The notes: generated by a model not told the origin, from the sequence alone. DNA of 64,000 nt from Paenibacillus sp. FSL R10-2782 (GCF_038592985.1 NZ_CP151951.1:2471001-2535000); one strand, 5' to 3'. Positions 19,856-29,110 are shown, counted from the first letter of the stretch. Numbers and translations: made by a program.

Positions 19856-20560
19856 TTAATCGAATTTTTCCATTTTGTAGCCGATACCCCACACGGTTTT
19901 CAGGTATTTGGGTTTTCTCGGGTCCGTCTCAATCTTCTCACGAATTTTGCGTACATGAACCATTAGCGTGTTATTGGATTCCAGATATTGCTCCTTCCAC
20001 ACTTTTTCATAAATCTGCTCCATGCTCAACACCTGACCGCGATTACGGGCCAATAGCTCAACGATGGCAAATTCACGCGGCGTCAGCTTAATGGGCTCTC
20101 CAGCGAGAGTAACCTCGTGAGTGGCAGAGTTAATGGATAATTCATCCAATACCATTTCATGCTCCAGCACAGCGGAAGGCTGGGTGTATTTGCGTATTCT
20201 GCGCAACTGTGATTTGACACGTGCTACCAGCTCCAACGGACTAAATGGCTTGGTCACATAATCGTCGGCTCCGACGCTCAGGCCCGTAATTTTGTCCATG
20301 TCTTGTCCTTTGGCCGATAGCATAATAATCGGAAAATGCTCAGTTTCCCTGATTTTCATACAGGCTTCAATCCCGTCCATATTGGGCATCATGATGTCCA
20401 GCACCATCACATCCACCGTTTCCCGGCTGACCTGCTCCAAGGCTTCGAGACCGTCACGGGCGGTCAGCAGGCGGTAGCCTTCATTTTCCAAATAAATCTG
20501 CATCAGCTTAATGATTTCAGGTTCATCGTCAACCAATAAAATCGTTCCATTATGCATCAT
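19856..20560 (-). CDS. OmpR-family response regulator (VanR-like)
   Basis: This 234-residue regulator has a receiver domain with acidic pocket DDE at 11-13, phospho-acceptor Asp55 in VLDIMMP, and Lys in VTKPFSPLEL. A C-terminal winged helix follows (LTPREFAIVELLARNRGQVLS to LMVHVRKIREKIE). The overall sequence is that of VanR-type regulators. ATG 20560 follows AAAGGA with 8 nt spacing. It is cotranscribed with the kinase downstream and probably with the acyltransferase 110 nt upstream, which may be its target. Confidence 0.9.
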   Translation of the reverse strand: MMHNGTILLVDDEPEIIKLMQIYLENEGYRLLTARDGLEALEQVSRETVDVMVLDIMMPNMDGIEACMKIRETEHFPIIMLSAKGQDMDKITGLSVGADDYVTKPFSPLELVARVKSQLRRIRKYTQPSAVLEHEMVLDELSINSATHEVTLAGEPIKLTPREFAIVELLARNRGQVLSMEQIYEKVWKEQYLESNNTLMVHVRKIREKIETDPRKPKYLKTVWGIGYKMEKFD

Positions 20561-20669
20561 TGCGGTTTCCTTTCTCTTCTTTCAAGCAGTATACAATATG
20601 GGCGTATTATATACCTTTTTGCACACGCAGGCCATTCCGTCCGCTGCTCTGGTCGCTTGTTTTCCATGA

Positions 20670-21872
20670 TCATCCTTTGGACAGCAGTGTTTCCAGTGAA
20701 GACATGCGTTTCCCCTGATCCACTTTCTTTTTCCGCATTCCCGGCAACTGACCAAAGAATATCCAGGCGAAGGGAAGGAGGCGTGCGGTGACCGCAACGA
20801 CGACCCAAGAACAAATGAGTGCAAAGAGAAACTCCCCGGCATACCATACATGAATAAGCAATGGTGAACCGATATGCGGCGAGAACTGACGATACAGCAG
20901 CAGGAAAAACGGGTGAATCAGGTACACACCAAAAGATAATGCGCCCAAGTGATCCAGTTTACGGGTAATAAAGGTATGTTTTTGCCGATACATCAGAAAG
21001 GAGACCTGTAGCAAAACCAACACGCTGGACAAGCTGTACATATTGTACACAAGCTCGAATATCAAGGAATTATACGACGTTCCGTATTTTCTTCTTTCGT
21101 ACCACATATAGACATGCACGGTGGCGGAAATGAGCCATACAGCCCATATGCCGATCCAGGTCAGCGCCCCGGTAGAGCGTCTTTCTCTCTTGCTCATCAG
21201 AAACCATGATTTGAGCTGCGGATAGTAGTAGCCAAGGACAGCGCCCAGCATGTAGCAGGCCATATATGACAAAGCCCAGCTTCCTTTATTTTGCACCTGG
21301 AATATGAACTTGTTGCCAATCACGAACGACCACTGCACCAGCAGTCCAATGGCCACAGACCATTGAGGTGCACGACGGTAACGCTGGAGCAGCCACAATA
21401 CCCATGGGAATACCAGATAGAATTGCATCATGATAAAAATATAGTACAAATGCGTATACGCCTTACCTGTTGCCAGCTTCACAGCAAAGCTTTCCGCCAG
21501 TCCGGTTACAGTCCAGGGTTCGGAGCTGCCAGCCGCAAGGGACAGGACGAAATAAAATAGAGAAAACATAATATAAGGCAGGAGGATGTACCGTAGTCTC
21601 TTTTTATAAAAGCGGATTAGCAGCTCTCGTCCCATGGGACGATCCTTATAGTTGTAGAACAATACCATGCTGCTTAGCGCGATAAATACAGGTGTGCCGT
21701 ACTTCATGAGCACATTGAGCGCATTATACACAATATATAGGCTGGAATTTGTAAGTTGAACGGTTGCGTAAGAGGTGGCATGTACCATGATGACGGCCAG
21801 AATCGCCATGGCTCGGACCAACTGCAACTCGGGAATTATTTCTTTGGTCGTAGGCTTTATAAGGGGCTTCAT
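20670..21872 (-). CDS. Membrane acyltransferase, acyltransferase_3 family
   Basis: A 400-residue integral membrane protein with about ten helices. It begins with the family signature region LQLVRAMAILAVIMVHATSY, including the conserved catalytic-type His in VMVH, and the downstream Arg-rich loop RFYKKRLRYILLPY. Members O-acylate cell-wall or surface polysaccharides using cytoplasmic acyl donors. Two ATGs are possible (21881 and 21872). The AAAGGA site touches the first, so 21872, with a 10-nt spacing, is favoured. It precedes the VanRS-like pair on the same strand, suggesting a cell-envelope stress unit. No resistance function can be claimed. Confidence 0.82.
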   Translation of the reverse strand: MKPLIKPTTKEIIPELQLVRAMAILAVIMVHATSYATVQLTNSSLYIVYNALNVLMKYGTPVFIALSSMVLFYNYKDRPMGRELLIRFYKKRLRYILLPYIMFSLFYFVLSLAAGSSEPWTVTGLAESFAVKLATGKAYTHLYYIFIMMQFYLVFPWVLWLLQRYRRAPQWSVAIGLLVQWSFVIGNKFIFQVQNKGSWALSYMACYMLGAVLGYYYPQLKSWFLMSKRERRSTGALTWIGIWAVWLISATVHVYMWYERRKYGTSYNSLIFELVYNMYSLSSVLVLLQVSFLMYRQKHTFITRKLDHLGALSFGVYLIHPFFLLLYRQFSPHIGSPLLIHVWYAGEFLFALICSWVVVAVTARLLPFAWIFFGQLPGMRKKKVDQGKRMSSLETLLSKG

Positions 21873-21929
21873 AAGCTTCATTTCCTTTCGGCTGTGAACT
21901 GTCCTTGTATGAACTCTCTCTATTAAAAG

Positions 21930-22010
21930 CTAAAGTTCTTAACACCCCGGAAGGAGAGCGCTTAAGAAACGCTTATGAAGTTCTTAACTTTTGTTAAGAA
22001 TTAATGAGGA
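21930..22010. promoter_or_regulatory. Cluster of TTCTTAAC / TTAAGAA repeats upstream of the acyltransferase
   Basis: AGTTCTTAAC occurs twice (near 21934 and 21979), with a CTTAAGAA in between and a GTTAAGAATT soon after the second copy, all within about 70 nt of the divergent gap. OmpR-family regulators bind repeated half-sites of this kind, so this may be the target of the neighbouring response regulator (inference). Confidence 0.4.
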
Positions 22011-22084
22011 AAGGCAAAAAAAGAACTTTCATTCCACATGAAAGGGGCTATGGAATCGCTCTTGGGATTTATGCAAAATACTCA

Positions 22085-22184
22085 TTTACATAATATAACC
22101 ATTTATTCTATAATGTTTAAGAGTGTGATTTATTTGAAAGGAGGGACCGGATTTTTAAGTAAGCCTTCGCCTGCTTAGAAATCC
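22085..22184 (+). promoter_or_regulatory. Promoter and leader hairpin of the SGNH esterase gene
   Basis: TTTACA (22085-22090) and TATAAT (22109-22114) are spaced by 18 nt. In the resulting leader, 22149-22184 folds into a long hairpin: GGATTTTTAAGTAAG pairs with CTGCTTAGAAATCC with a few G-T pairs around a tight TTCG-containing loop. No T-run follows. The start codon lies 110 nt further on. The rest of the 420-nt gap shows nothing else clear. Confidence 0.6.
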
Positions 22185-22294
22185 AATGGATACAAACCTG
22201 TGTCTATGAAGTAAATGAATATAACTTATTGTATGCGCTTACAAATATCGAAAGGCTTTTGGACTATTCTACATTTTGGAGGAGGAATGATGAT

Positions 22295-23455
22295 ATGAAG
22301 TGGATAAAAGGAATGACCAGTATGCTTTTGGTCGCTCTGTTATGCAGTACGCCGGGCTTGAATGGGACAACGCCCGCATATGGAGCAGCTGGCGATTACA
22401 AATTTGATTTTGGCGCGGGTCCAGTGGAATCTGGCTATACTGGGGTGAGTGCATCCCTGCGATACGATGCAACCCGCGGTTATGGATTTCGTACACCCGA
22501 GAATGTGCGCAATGTGGGTGCATCGGGTACTGGTGTCGCTAGTGATGCAGTACGCTTTCTGACGACTGGTACGAAAAGCGAAAATACATTTGATGTGGAT
22601 CTAGCTCCTGGGCTATATGAGGTATCGGTCACGCTAGGGAATACAACCCGAGCGAGCGTTGCTGCCGAGGGAGTATATCAGGTCATCAATATGACGGGGG
22701 ACGGAGCAAAGGACCGTTTTCAAATTCCCGTGACCGATGGACAATTGAATTTACTAATTACAGAAGGTAAAGAGGGAACCTCTTTTGCAATAAGTGCATT
22801 GGAAATCAGGCGATTGTCTAACAATCCCGTCACGAATCGGACGATTTACATCGGTGGGGATTCTACCGTCTGCAATTACTATCCGCTGGATAGCAGCGTG
22901 CAGGCCGGCTGGGGGCAGCTATTGCCGCAATTCGTAAACACAAATACATTCCAGATCCGTAACATGGCGTCAGGGGGGCAAATTGCAAGGGGCTTCCATC
23001 AGGACGGTCAGCTAGAGGCGATCGTCAAATACATTAAACCGGGGGATTATTTCATTCTCCAGTTGGGCATTAATGACACCAACCCGAAGCATAACGAAAG
23101 CGAAGCGGAGTTTAAGGACTGGATGAGGGATATGATCCGGCAGGTCAAGGCCAAAGGGGCAACCGTAATCCTTTCAACACCGCAGGGGCGAGCCACTGAT
23201 TTTAACGCGAATAATGTACACACCGCTGAAAATAGATGGTACAGAGGCTCTATTTTAGCGCTGGCGCAAGAGGAACAAACGCCCTTGGTCGATCTGAACG
23301 TGCTTAGCTCAGCTTATTTTACCTCCATTGGTCCGCAAGCCACACTCGCCCTGTATATGAATGGTGATACGCTGCATCCGAATGTTGCCGGAGCAAAGGA
23401 ACTGGCACGTCTAGTAGCCAAGGATTTAAAAAGGCAGGGTCTAAGCGGATTCTAG
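22295..23455 (+). CDS. Secreted SGNH-hydrolase, probable rhamnogalacturonan acetylesterase
   Basis: A 386-residue exported protein. A signal peptide (MKWIKGMTSMLLVALL to about AYGA) is followed by a beta-rich N-terminal domain (FDFGAGPVESGYTGV, residues about 30-175) and a GDSL/SGNH catalytic domain. The blocks are IYIGGDSTVCNYYP (nucleophile Ser), MASGGQIARGF (Gly), LQLGINDTNP (Asn) and DTLHPNVAGAKE (Asp/His). This arrangement matches bacterial rhamnogalacturonan acetylesterases such as YesT/RhgT of Bacillus, which deacetylate pectin side regions. ATG 22295 with GGAGGAGGA upstream is chosen over 22229. It would feed the rhamnose genes at the window start, though no shared regulation is visible. 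Confidence 0.82.
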   Translation: MKWIKGMTSMLLVALLCSTPGLNGTTPAYGAAGDYKFDFGAGPVESGYTGVSASLRYDATRGYGFRTPENVRNVGASGTGVASDAVRFLTTGTKSENTFDVDLAPGLYEVSVTLGNTTRASVAAEGVYQVINMTGDGAKDRFQIPVTDGQLNLLITEGKEGTSFAISALEIRRLSNNPVTNRTIYIGGDSTVCNYYPLDSSVQAGWGQLLPQFVNTNTFQIRNMASGGQIARGFHQDGQLEAIVKYIKPGDYFILQLGINDTNPKHNESEAEFKDWMRDMIRQVKAKGATVILSTPQGRATDFNANNVHTAENRWYRGSILALAQEEQTPLVDLNVLSSAYFTSIGPQATLALYMNGDTLHPNVAGAKELARLVAKDLKRQGLSGF

Positions 23456-23479
23456 CCTTCGCCAACTGAAGACTGTGGG

Positions 23480-23488
23480 TGCTATAAT
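23480..23488 (+). promoter_or_regulatory. Extended -10 promoter of the alkyltransferase-like gene
   Basis: TGCTATAAT is a perfect extended -10 element located 110 nt before the start codon. No good -35 box is seen, which is common with extended -10 promoters. Confidence 0.55.
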
Positions 23489-23598
23489 GATAGAAAAACA
23501 GCACGAGAGCCGGAATGGTTTTGTTGTCTGGTGTCAGCACTGTTTTGAGACGTGAAGACCACAGTTTACGGCTAGGGGAAAGGAGATCCGACGATCAC

Positions 23599-23925
23599 AT
23601 GCAGCCTTTTACAGCTCGTGTATTAAAAATAATCAAGTTCATCCCTGAGGGAAGAATCATGACCTATGGACAAATTGCAGCGGAAGCAGGCAGTCCGAGA
23701 GGGGCGCGTCAGGTGGTGCGTATTTTGCATACGTTGAGCAGCAAGCACCGCTTGCCCTGGCACAGGGTTGTAAACCGATTGGGAGAAATTGCGCTACAGG
23801 ACGATGAAGGAGCCTCTTTACAAAGGCTGCTTTTGGAAGCGGAAGGTATACAGTTTATGAAGAACGGACGAATTTCACTGGGAAAATACCTGTATGATTC
23901 TCAAGCGGTGATAGAAGACGAATAG
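23599..23925 (+). CDS. Alkyltransferase-like protein (ATL, MGMT family without the acceptor Cys)
   Basis: This 108-residue protein has the DNA-binding part of O6-methylguanine-DNA methyltransferase (VLKIIKFIPEGRIMTYGQIA, then GARQVVRILHTLS). The active-site motif PCHRV is replaced by PWHRVV, with Trp54 in place of the acceptor cysteine. This defines alkyltransferase-like proteins, which bind O6-alkylguanine and hand the lesion to nucleotide excision repair instead of demethylating it. The start at ATG 23599 lies 13 nt after AAAGGAG, a long spacing. The frame is open upstream to 23515 without a better site. Confidence 0.85.
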   Translation: MQPFTARVLKIIKFIPEGRIMTYGQIAAEAGSPRGARQVVRILHTLSSKHRLPWHRVVNRLGEIALQDDEGASLQRLLLEAEGIQFMKNGRISLGKYLYDSQAVIEDE

Positions 23926-23929
23926 AAGC

Positions 23930-23986
23930 AACCTAAAATGCCGATCACGTACGCATCCAAAGCGACGTTGATCGGCATTTTAGGTT
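23930..23986. terminator. Strong bidirectional hairpin between convergent genes
   Basis: AACCTAAAATGCCGATCA (from 23930) pairs perfectly over 18 bp with the strand ending GGCATTTTAGGTT at 23986. It lies between the ATL gene and a convergent small gene. The A/T-rich outer pairs provide U-runs for both directions. Confidence 0.7.
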
Positions 23987-24018
23987 AGAAGCGAGATATA
24001 ATTCTATTAAAATCATCC

Positions 24019-24207
24019 CTAGCTGATCAGATGCTGCTGATTCCGTTGGGCAAGGTGGAAAGAAATACTGTTTATAAGCGGTAAATCGTTATTTTTCCGG
24101 GCTTCCCGGATCAATTGCTTCTTTTGCTGTTCGGATTCACGTAAAAATCGGGTCATCCACAAATCAGACGGTACGTTCGTAGTTGTCATGCGAGATTCTT
24201 TTATCAT
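24019..24207 (-). CDS. Small hypothetical protein, 62 residues
   Basis: A short ORF with a convincing ribosome binding site (GGGAGGG, 7 nt before ATG 24207) and a TATAAT box on the minus strand at 24247-24252. The product is hydrophilic, with a charged helical middle (RFLRESEQQKKQLIREARKN) and no membrane segment, signal or known motif. I do not recognise it. It is convergent with the ATL gene and divergent from the export operon. Confidence 0.6.
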   Translation of the reverse strand: MIKESRMTTTNVPSDLWMTRFLRESEQQKKQLIREARKNNDLPLINSISFHLAQRNQQHLIS

Positions 24208-24527
24208 CTATTAACCCTCCCAGTGAGCGGCTGTTATTCTTTCTCTATTATATGCTCCTAACCTTAATGGATGCTGTTGGTTTCCTTAAAATTAGCTGAA
24301 ATTTAGGTAAAGTTCAGGTAAAAACAGGTTCATTTTATATCTGATTTGCAGGAGAACAGCTTGAATCGACAATCCTGAAATAAAGGTTACAAAAATGTAT
24401 TGGTTTGACACCTTGTACCAACATTCACCTGAAAGTACAATTAGATGGCGGATAGACTGTGGAATTTTATGTCGAAATCTATGAAAATCATTTGAAAGAT
24501 TACACCGAAAGGGGAGAGATTCATCCT
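24208..24527. promoter_or_regulatory. Divergent gap upstream of the TolC/MacAB operon
   Basis: This 320-nt gap holds the TATAAT of the small minus-strand gene (24247-24252). At 24303-24330 there are two or three tandem repeats of about 11 nt with the core AGGTAAA / CAGGT, and a CACCTG motif near 24426. Tandem 11-nt repeats suit an OmpR-type regulator. A perfect TTGACA lies at 24405-24410, but no matching -10 box was found at the normal spacing. Confidence 0.35.
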
Positions 24528-25703
24528 ATGAAGTATAAAGCGGCTGCCACGCTGCTCGTATTGACGATGTCGTCAGGCTTGATTTCCACCGTTCAGGCTG
24601 ACAGTGCAGCAGGAAGCACAACAGGAAATACGTCGGCAAGTATATCAGGAACCTCGTCTGCTGTGGTTACATCGAAGACCGCCTCCATAACGGGTCAGGC
24701 TTTACCTCCATTAACGCTCAAACAGGCAGCGGAATGGGCACAAACGAATAGCTACAACACGCGTACTGCTGAGCGGGACGTGGAGCGCCGAAGAATGGAA
24801 CTAAAAAATGCAGAAAAGGATCTGGGCAATTCACCTGTCGATTTTATAGACAATGAGTATGTTGATGATGAAACGTCCTGGAAGAATTACAGTTCCTCGA
24901 CGTTATCCTATCTAGCCAGCAAAAAGCAGGCGCAGTTCGCCAAGGATCAGATATATTTTAATGTGATGAAAAGCTACCAGAGTGTGTTCGTGGCAGAGAA
25001 TCAGGTGAAAAATGATCTGGAAGCGCTTGAAATTGCTCAAGCGGAGGAAAAGATTGCACTCGCCAAATTTGCACGCGGCAAGCTGTCTGAGTATGCGAAA
25101 AACGAGAGTACACAGGCCAGAAGCCAGGCGGAGCAGACAGTCGAGCAGGGGAAAATTGCGCTGCAAAAATCGCGTGACGCTCTGAATTTTCTGATGGGTC
25201 AGCCAAACGGAACAGCCTATGAAATGGTGGATCGACCCGTATACAAGGAACCGAAGAAGCTGGATATCGAAATACATATACAACAGCTGATGGATATGAA
25301 TCCGAACTTGTGGAAGCTGGAGGATAGCATCAAGACTTCGGAACTCAATGTGAGATATTTCGATTTTAACAGCGGCGCAGGTGCTTACGATTTAGCCAAA
25401 ATGGACGTGGATACGGCCAAGGAGGAGCTGGACAAGGGACAAAAGGATTTTGCCGAATCGCTTCGCAATTTATATGCCACGGTCAAAGAAAACCAAAAAA
25501 AATACGTTCAACTGGAAGAAAGCCTGCGCACGGCAAAAGAGGGGCTGGATTTGTCCCGCAAAAAGTGGGCCAGAGGCTTAATTATTGAGCTGGAGCTGAA
25601 AAATAGTCAGTTGAAGGTGGACCAGATTGAACGGCAAATGGAAGAGCTGGCGATTGAGCTGAGTCAGAATGAATACACGTTGAGCAAGCCATGGAGCACA
25701 TAG
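24528..25703 (+). CDS. TolC-family coiled-coil protein
   Basis: This 391-residue exported protein has a signal peptide (MKYKAAATLLVLTMSSGLIS to about VQA) and a Ser/Thr/Gly-rich linker. Two long helical hairpins follow, of the outer-membrane-efflux (TolC) family, with LTLKQAAEWAQTNS near the start of the mature domain and EEKIALAKFARGKLSEYAK in a coiled-coil. It heads an operon with a MacA-like adaptor and a MacB-like ABC transporter. In a Gram-positive cell there is no outer membrane to span, so it may act as an extracytoplasmic coiled-coil partner of the adaptor. ATG 24528 with AGGGGAG upstream is preferred over 24459. Confidence 0.8.
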   Translation: MKYKAAATLLVLTMSSGLISTVQADSAAGSTTGNTSASISGTSSAVVTSKTASITGQALPPLTLKQAAEWAQTNSYNTRTAERDVERRRMELKNAEKDLGNSPVDFIDNEYVDDETSWKNYSSSTLSYLASKKQAQFAKDQIYFNVMKSYQSVFVAENQVKNDLEALEIAQAEEKIALAKFARGKLSEYAKNESTQARSQAEQTVEQGKIALQKSRDALNFLMGQPNGTAYEMVDRPVYKEPKKLDIEIHIQQLMDMNPNLWKLEDSIKTSELNVRYFDFNSGAGAYDLAKMDVDTAKEELDKGQKDFAESLRNLYATVKENQKKYVQLEESLRTAKEGLDLSRKKWARGLIIELELKNSQLKVDQIERQMEELAIELSQNEYTLSKPWST

Positions 25704-25716
25704 GGAGGAAACGAAG

Positions 25717-27174
25717 TTGGCAGAAACGGTTTTAAACGACGCCTTATTAAAGTTACGAAGAAAACGGAGAAAAAAGTGGATCTGGACCATGGTTGTGCTG
25801 CTGGTAATAGGTGGGGGTGGAACAGCAGTATATTTGAAGCTGCCCAAAGAGCAGGCTGTACCATTGGTTCAGGACGAGACGCTTAAAGTGGAACGCGGGG
25901 ATGTGAGCGAGAAGCTGGATACGTCTGGTACCGTGCAGGCTTCCAAGGAAGTAAAACTGAATTTTACAAGTACAGGCGAAAATAAGCTGGCGGCGGTAAA
26001 TGTGAAGGCTGGAGATAAGGTGAAAAAAGGACAAGTCCTGGCTCTTCTGGACAGTTCTGAAATTAAGATGCAAATCCAGAGCGCATCCGATAATTTGGAA
26101 ATATCCAAATCCAAGCTGGCTGAATTGGAGAAGGGGCCGAAGGCGGAGGATATTGAAATTCAGAAGACGAATGTGCTTCGGGCTAAAATGGCTGTCGATA
26201 CAGCGCAGGAATCCTTTGAGCTGGAAGAAGCGGAAAGTCAGAAGAAGGCTTCCAAAAAGCAGTTGGAGCAGGCGCGAAAGGCATATGAAGATCAAAAGTT
26301 TTTACATGATGCCGGAGCGGTGTCCAACAGTGAAATGGAGCAAGCAGAGCAAGCACTGGATAAAGCACAGACGGATTATGACGGTCTGGATTTACAATTC
26401 CGCAAAATCATGTCGCAAAAGCGCCGTGCTATCGCAGAGGCTGAAATCGGCTATCGATCGGCTATGGCTGAGCTTCGCAAAATAGAGGTTCCAGCCGATG
26501 CCTCCAATATCCAATCCGCACGGATTGAGGCTAGAAGACTGGCCACCGAGCTGGAGCAGAAAAAAAATGACCTGAACAAGCTTCAGGTCACGGCACCGTG
26601 GGACGGAGTCATTTTAAAGGTGAACGGGGATGTCGGAACCAGTCCGACGGCTCCTTTTATCGTCATGAATAACTCGGACTCCAACAATCTCAAGATTGGC
26701 GCAAAAATCAGTCAGAACGATATTGTAAAGGTGAAAAAAGGACTTTCAGCGGTGTTATCCACCAATGCTTACCCGGGTGAGTCGTTCCCGGGCAAGGTGC
26801 AATTTGTCTCACCGGAAGCATCCACAGATGAAGGCATGACGACCTATCTGATGGAGCTGTCCGTTCATGATCCGAAAGGCAAGCTGAAAACCGGCATGGT
26901 TATGAATGTATCCGTTATTTTGGGAGTACACAAAAATGTACTGTTTGTTCCAGCGATTGCGCTGAGATCCGAAGGTGGACAGGACGGCGTCTATTTTGCT
27001 GCTAATCCGGCAAATCCAGGGGCGCGCACATTCAAGCCCGTAGAGCTCGGATTTTACACGCCAGATCGAGTCGAGCTCAAGTCGGGTGTGAAGGAGGGTG
27101 ACACTCTTATTGTGCCTGCTCCTGAACCTCCGCCGGACCCTTCCGCTATGGGCGGCATGCAGGGAGGCTTTTAA
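25717..27174 (+). CDS. MacA/HlyD-like membrane-fusion adaptor protein
   Basis: A 485-residue adaptor. A single N-terminal membrane helix (residues about 24-40, WIWTMVVLLVIGGGGTAVY) is followed by a barrel-sandwich half (LDTSGTVQASKEVKLNFTS, VKAGDKVKKGQVLALLDSSE). Then come a long alpha-helical hairpin (about 115-275), the second half (LQVTAPWDGVILKVNGDVG) and a beta-barrel end. It would link the ABC permease to the TolC-family protein or to the wall. The start is TTG at 25717 after GGAGGA, 13 nt after the previous stop. The C-terminus is proline-rich and ends in Gly/Met residues. Confidence 0.88.
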   Translation: MAETVLNDALLKLRRKRRKKWIWTMVVLLVIGGGGTAVYLKLPKEQAVPLVQDETLKVERGDVSEKLDTSGTVQASKEVKLNFTSTGENKLAAVNVKAGDKVKKGQVLALLDSSEIKMQIQSASDNLEISKSKLAELEKGPKAEDIEIQKTNVLRAKMAVDTAQESFELEEAESQKKASKKQLEQARKAYEDQKFLHDAGAVSNSEMEQAEQALDKAQTDYDGLDLQFRKIMSQKRRAIAEAEIGYRSAMAELRKIEVPADASNIQSARIEARRLATELEQKKNDLNKLQVTAPWDGVILKVNGDVGTSPTAPFIVMNNSDSNNLKIGAKISQNDIVKVKKGLSAVLSTNAYPGESFPGKVQFVSPEASTDEGMTTYLMELSVHDPKGKLKTGMVMNVSVILGVHKNVLFVPAIALRSEGGQDGVYFAANPANPGARTFKPVELGFYTPDRVELKSGVKEGDTLIVPAPEPPPDPSAMGGMQGGF

Positions 27175-27180
27175 ACGGGT

Positions 27181-27900
27181 ATGAGATACGTCATTCAAAT
27201 TGAGGATTTGAAAAAGGTGTACCAGGTTGGGGATCAGGAAATTCATGCCCTGCGTGATGTGCAGCTCAACATTGCTGACGGTGATTTTGTGGCAATCATG
27301 GGCCCGTCCGGATCAGGCAAGTCCACGATGATGAATGTCATCGGCTGTCTGGATCTGCCTACCTCGGGACAATTTTATTTGGACGGTTATTCCATACTGG
27401 ATGCTCGTGAGGATGAGCTGGCTATTATCCGTAATCAGAAAATCGGATTTGTATTTCAAAAATTTCATTTGCTTCCGCGGGCCACAGCTTTGGAGAACGT
27501 AGAGCTGCCGATGATTTATGCAGGCGTACCAGCCAAGGAGCGGCGCTTGCGGGCCATTGAGGCGCTGACCAGTGTGGGGCTGAGCGATCGGATGAACAAC
27601 AAGCCGAATGAGTTGTCAGGCGGTCAGCAGCAACGGGTATCCATAGCGCGCGCACTTGTGAACAATCCGGTGATTCTCTTGGCGGATGAGCCGACAGGCG
27701 CACTGGACTCCAAAACGAGCGTTGAAATTATGGAGATTTTCCAACGCCTGAACGATCGGGGGAAAACGGTTGTGCTCGTTACGCATGATCAGGAAATTGC
27801 GGAATACGCCAAGCGTCTGATTCATTTTCGCGATGGACGGATTGAAGAGGATCAGCCTGTTGGGAACCGAAGAATGGCGGCAGAGGAAGTGAAGGCATGA
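27181..27900 (+). CDS. MacB-type ABC transporter ATP-binding protein
   Basis: A 239-residue ATPase with Walker [10 protein letters not shown], the Q-loop in VFQKFHLLP, the signature [10 protein letters not shown], Walker [14 protein letters not shown] and the switch His in LVTHD. It belongs to the LolD/MacB/YknY group that drives FtsX-type permeases. It starts 6 nt after the adaptor gene and its last four bases overlap the permease start (ATGA), so the operon products are made together. Confidence 0.93.
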   Translation: MRYVIQIEDLKKVYQVGDQEIHALRDVQLNIADGDFVAIMGPSGSGKSTMMNVIGCLDLPTSGQFYLDGYSILDAREDELAIIRNQKIGFVFQKFHLLPRATALENVELPMIYAGVPAKERRLRAIEALTSVGLSDRMNNKPNELSGGQQQRVSIARALVNNPVILLADEPTGALDSKTSVEIMEIFQRLNDRGKTVVLVTHDQEIAEYAKRLIHFRDGRIEEDQPVGNRRMAAEEVKA

Positions 27901-29108
27901 AATTTCGGGAAATTATCCGGGTATCGCTCAACAGTTTGCGAACCAATATGCTGCGATCCTTGCTGACCATGCTGGGCATTATTATTGGGGTGGCTGCTGT
28001 AATCGCGATTGTAGCCATCGGTAAAGGCTCTACGGCCACGATTACGTCGCAGATTAACAGTATGGGGAATAATTTGCTCATGATTTATCCTTATGCCCCA
28101 TATGATGGGTCCAGCTCCATGTCGTTCAGTCAGACGAAAGGAATATCTCTGGAGGATATCGCTGCGCTAGAGCAGCAAAAAGCCGTAGCTGAGGTAGCTC
28201 CAAGTGCCATGACCAATGCGGATATTACGTGGAGCCGCAATAAGGTCAGCGGGCAGATTGAGGGGACTTCGCTGGCTTTCATCCATGTGAGAAAGCTGTC
28301 GCTCGCTCAGGGCAGGTCTTTTACCCACTATGAAGTGGAAAAGAGACTGAATGTCGTGGTGCTAGGGAGCGATGCAGCCCGTAATATTTTTGGTCCGGAT
28401 GCCTCCAAGGCGGTGGGGGAAACGATCATGATCAAGCAGCTTCCTTTTAAGGTGGTCGGGGTACTGACGAATTCCAATTCCAATATGAGTAACAGCGGGC
28501 AGCAGGTATATGTGCCGATTACAACAGGGATGGAACGGCTGGGGAATATGAGCATTCAGCAGGTGAATGCTTCTGCAACAACGGAGGAGAAGATTGACCA
28601 GGCGAGTGCTGAAATCCGACAGGTGCTGCGCGCCCGGCATGAGCTGAAGCCATCAGAGGGCGATGATTTCCAAATCACGACCCAGACGGAGATTCTAAAA
28701 ACGGTCTCAGGTGTAGACAAGGTTATGAATATGCTGTTGCTCGGCGTTGCTGCGATTGCGCTCGGTGTTGGGGGCATTGGCATCATGAATATTATGCTGG
28801 TGTCCGTCACGGAACGGACGAGGGAGATCGGGATTCGCAAGGCGATTGGTGCGCAGCGCAGTGATATTATGCTGCAATTTCTGGCCGAGGCTGTTTTTCT
28901 TAGTCTGATGGGCGGACTGGTTGGTGTTATGGCGGGTCTTGGGGGCGCGAAGCTGCTGGAGAAATTTGTCCATATGCCGATTGTGTATACGATGGAACCG
29001 GTGTTGTACTCTTTTATGTGCTGCATGGGTGTTGGTGTACTGTTTGGAGTGTACCCGGCACGGAAGGCGTCCAAGCTGCGTCCGATCGATGCTTTAAGAT
29101 ACGAATAA
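27897..29108 (+). CDS. MacB/YknZ-like ABC transporter permease
   Basis: This 403-residue permease has one N-terminal membrane helix ([20 protein letters not shown]), a large extracellular MacB-type domain (residues about 45-260) and three C-terminal helices of the FtsX family with the coupling motif [15 protein letters not shown]. With the ATPase and adaptor it resembles B. subtilis YknXYZ, which exports or defends against peptide toxins. The present substrate is unknown. It is the last gene of the operon and is followed by a clear terminator at 29111. Confidence 0.92.
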   Translation: MKFREIIRVSLNSLRTNMLRSLLTMLGIIIGVAAVIAIVAIGKGSTATITSQINSMGNNLLMIYPYAPYDGSSSMSFSQTKGISLEDIAALEQQKAVAEVAPSAMTNADITWSRNKVSGQIEGTSLAFIHVRKLSLAQGRSFTHYEVEKRLNVVVLGSDAARNIFGPDASKAVGETIMIKQLPFKVVGVLTNSNSNMSNSGQQVYVPITTGMERLGNMSIQQVNASATTEEKIDQASAEIRQVLRARHELKPSEGDDFQITTQTEILKTVSGVDKVMNMLLLGVAAIALGVGGIGIMNIMLVSVTERTREIGIRKAIGAQRSDIMLQFLAEAVFLSLMGGLVGVMAGLGGAKLLEKFVHMPIVYTMEPVLYSFMCCMGVGVLFGVYPARKASKLRPIDALRYE

Positions 29109-29110
29109 AG

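Noticed and set aside
18734..21872. Possible vancomycin-resistance locus because of VanRS-like proteins.
   Set aside because: No VanH, VanA-type ligase or VanX gene is present; only the two-component pair and a general acyltransferase.
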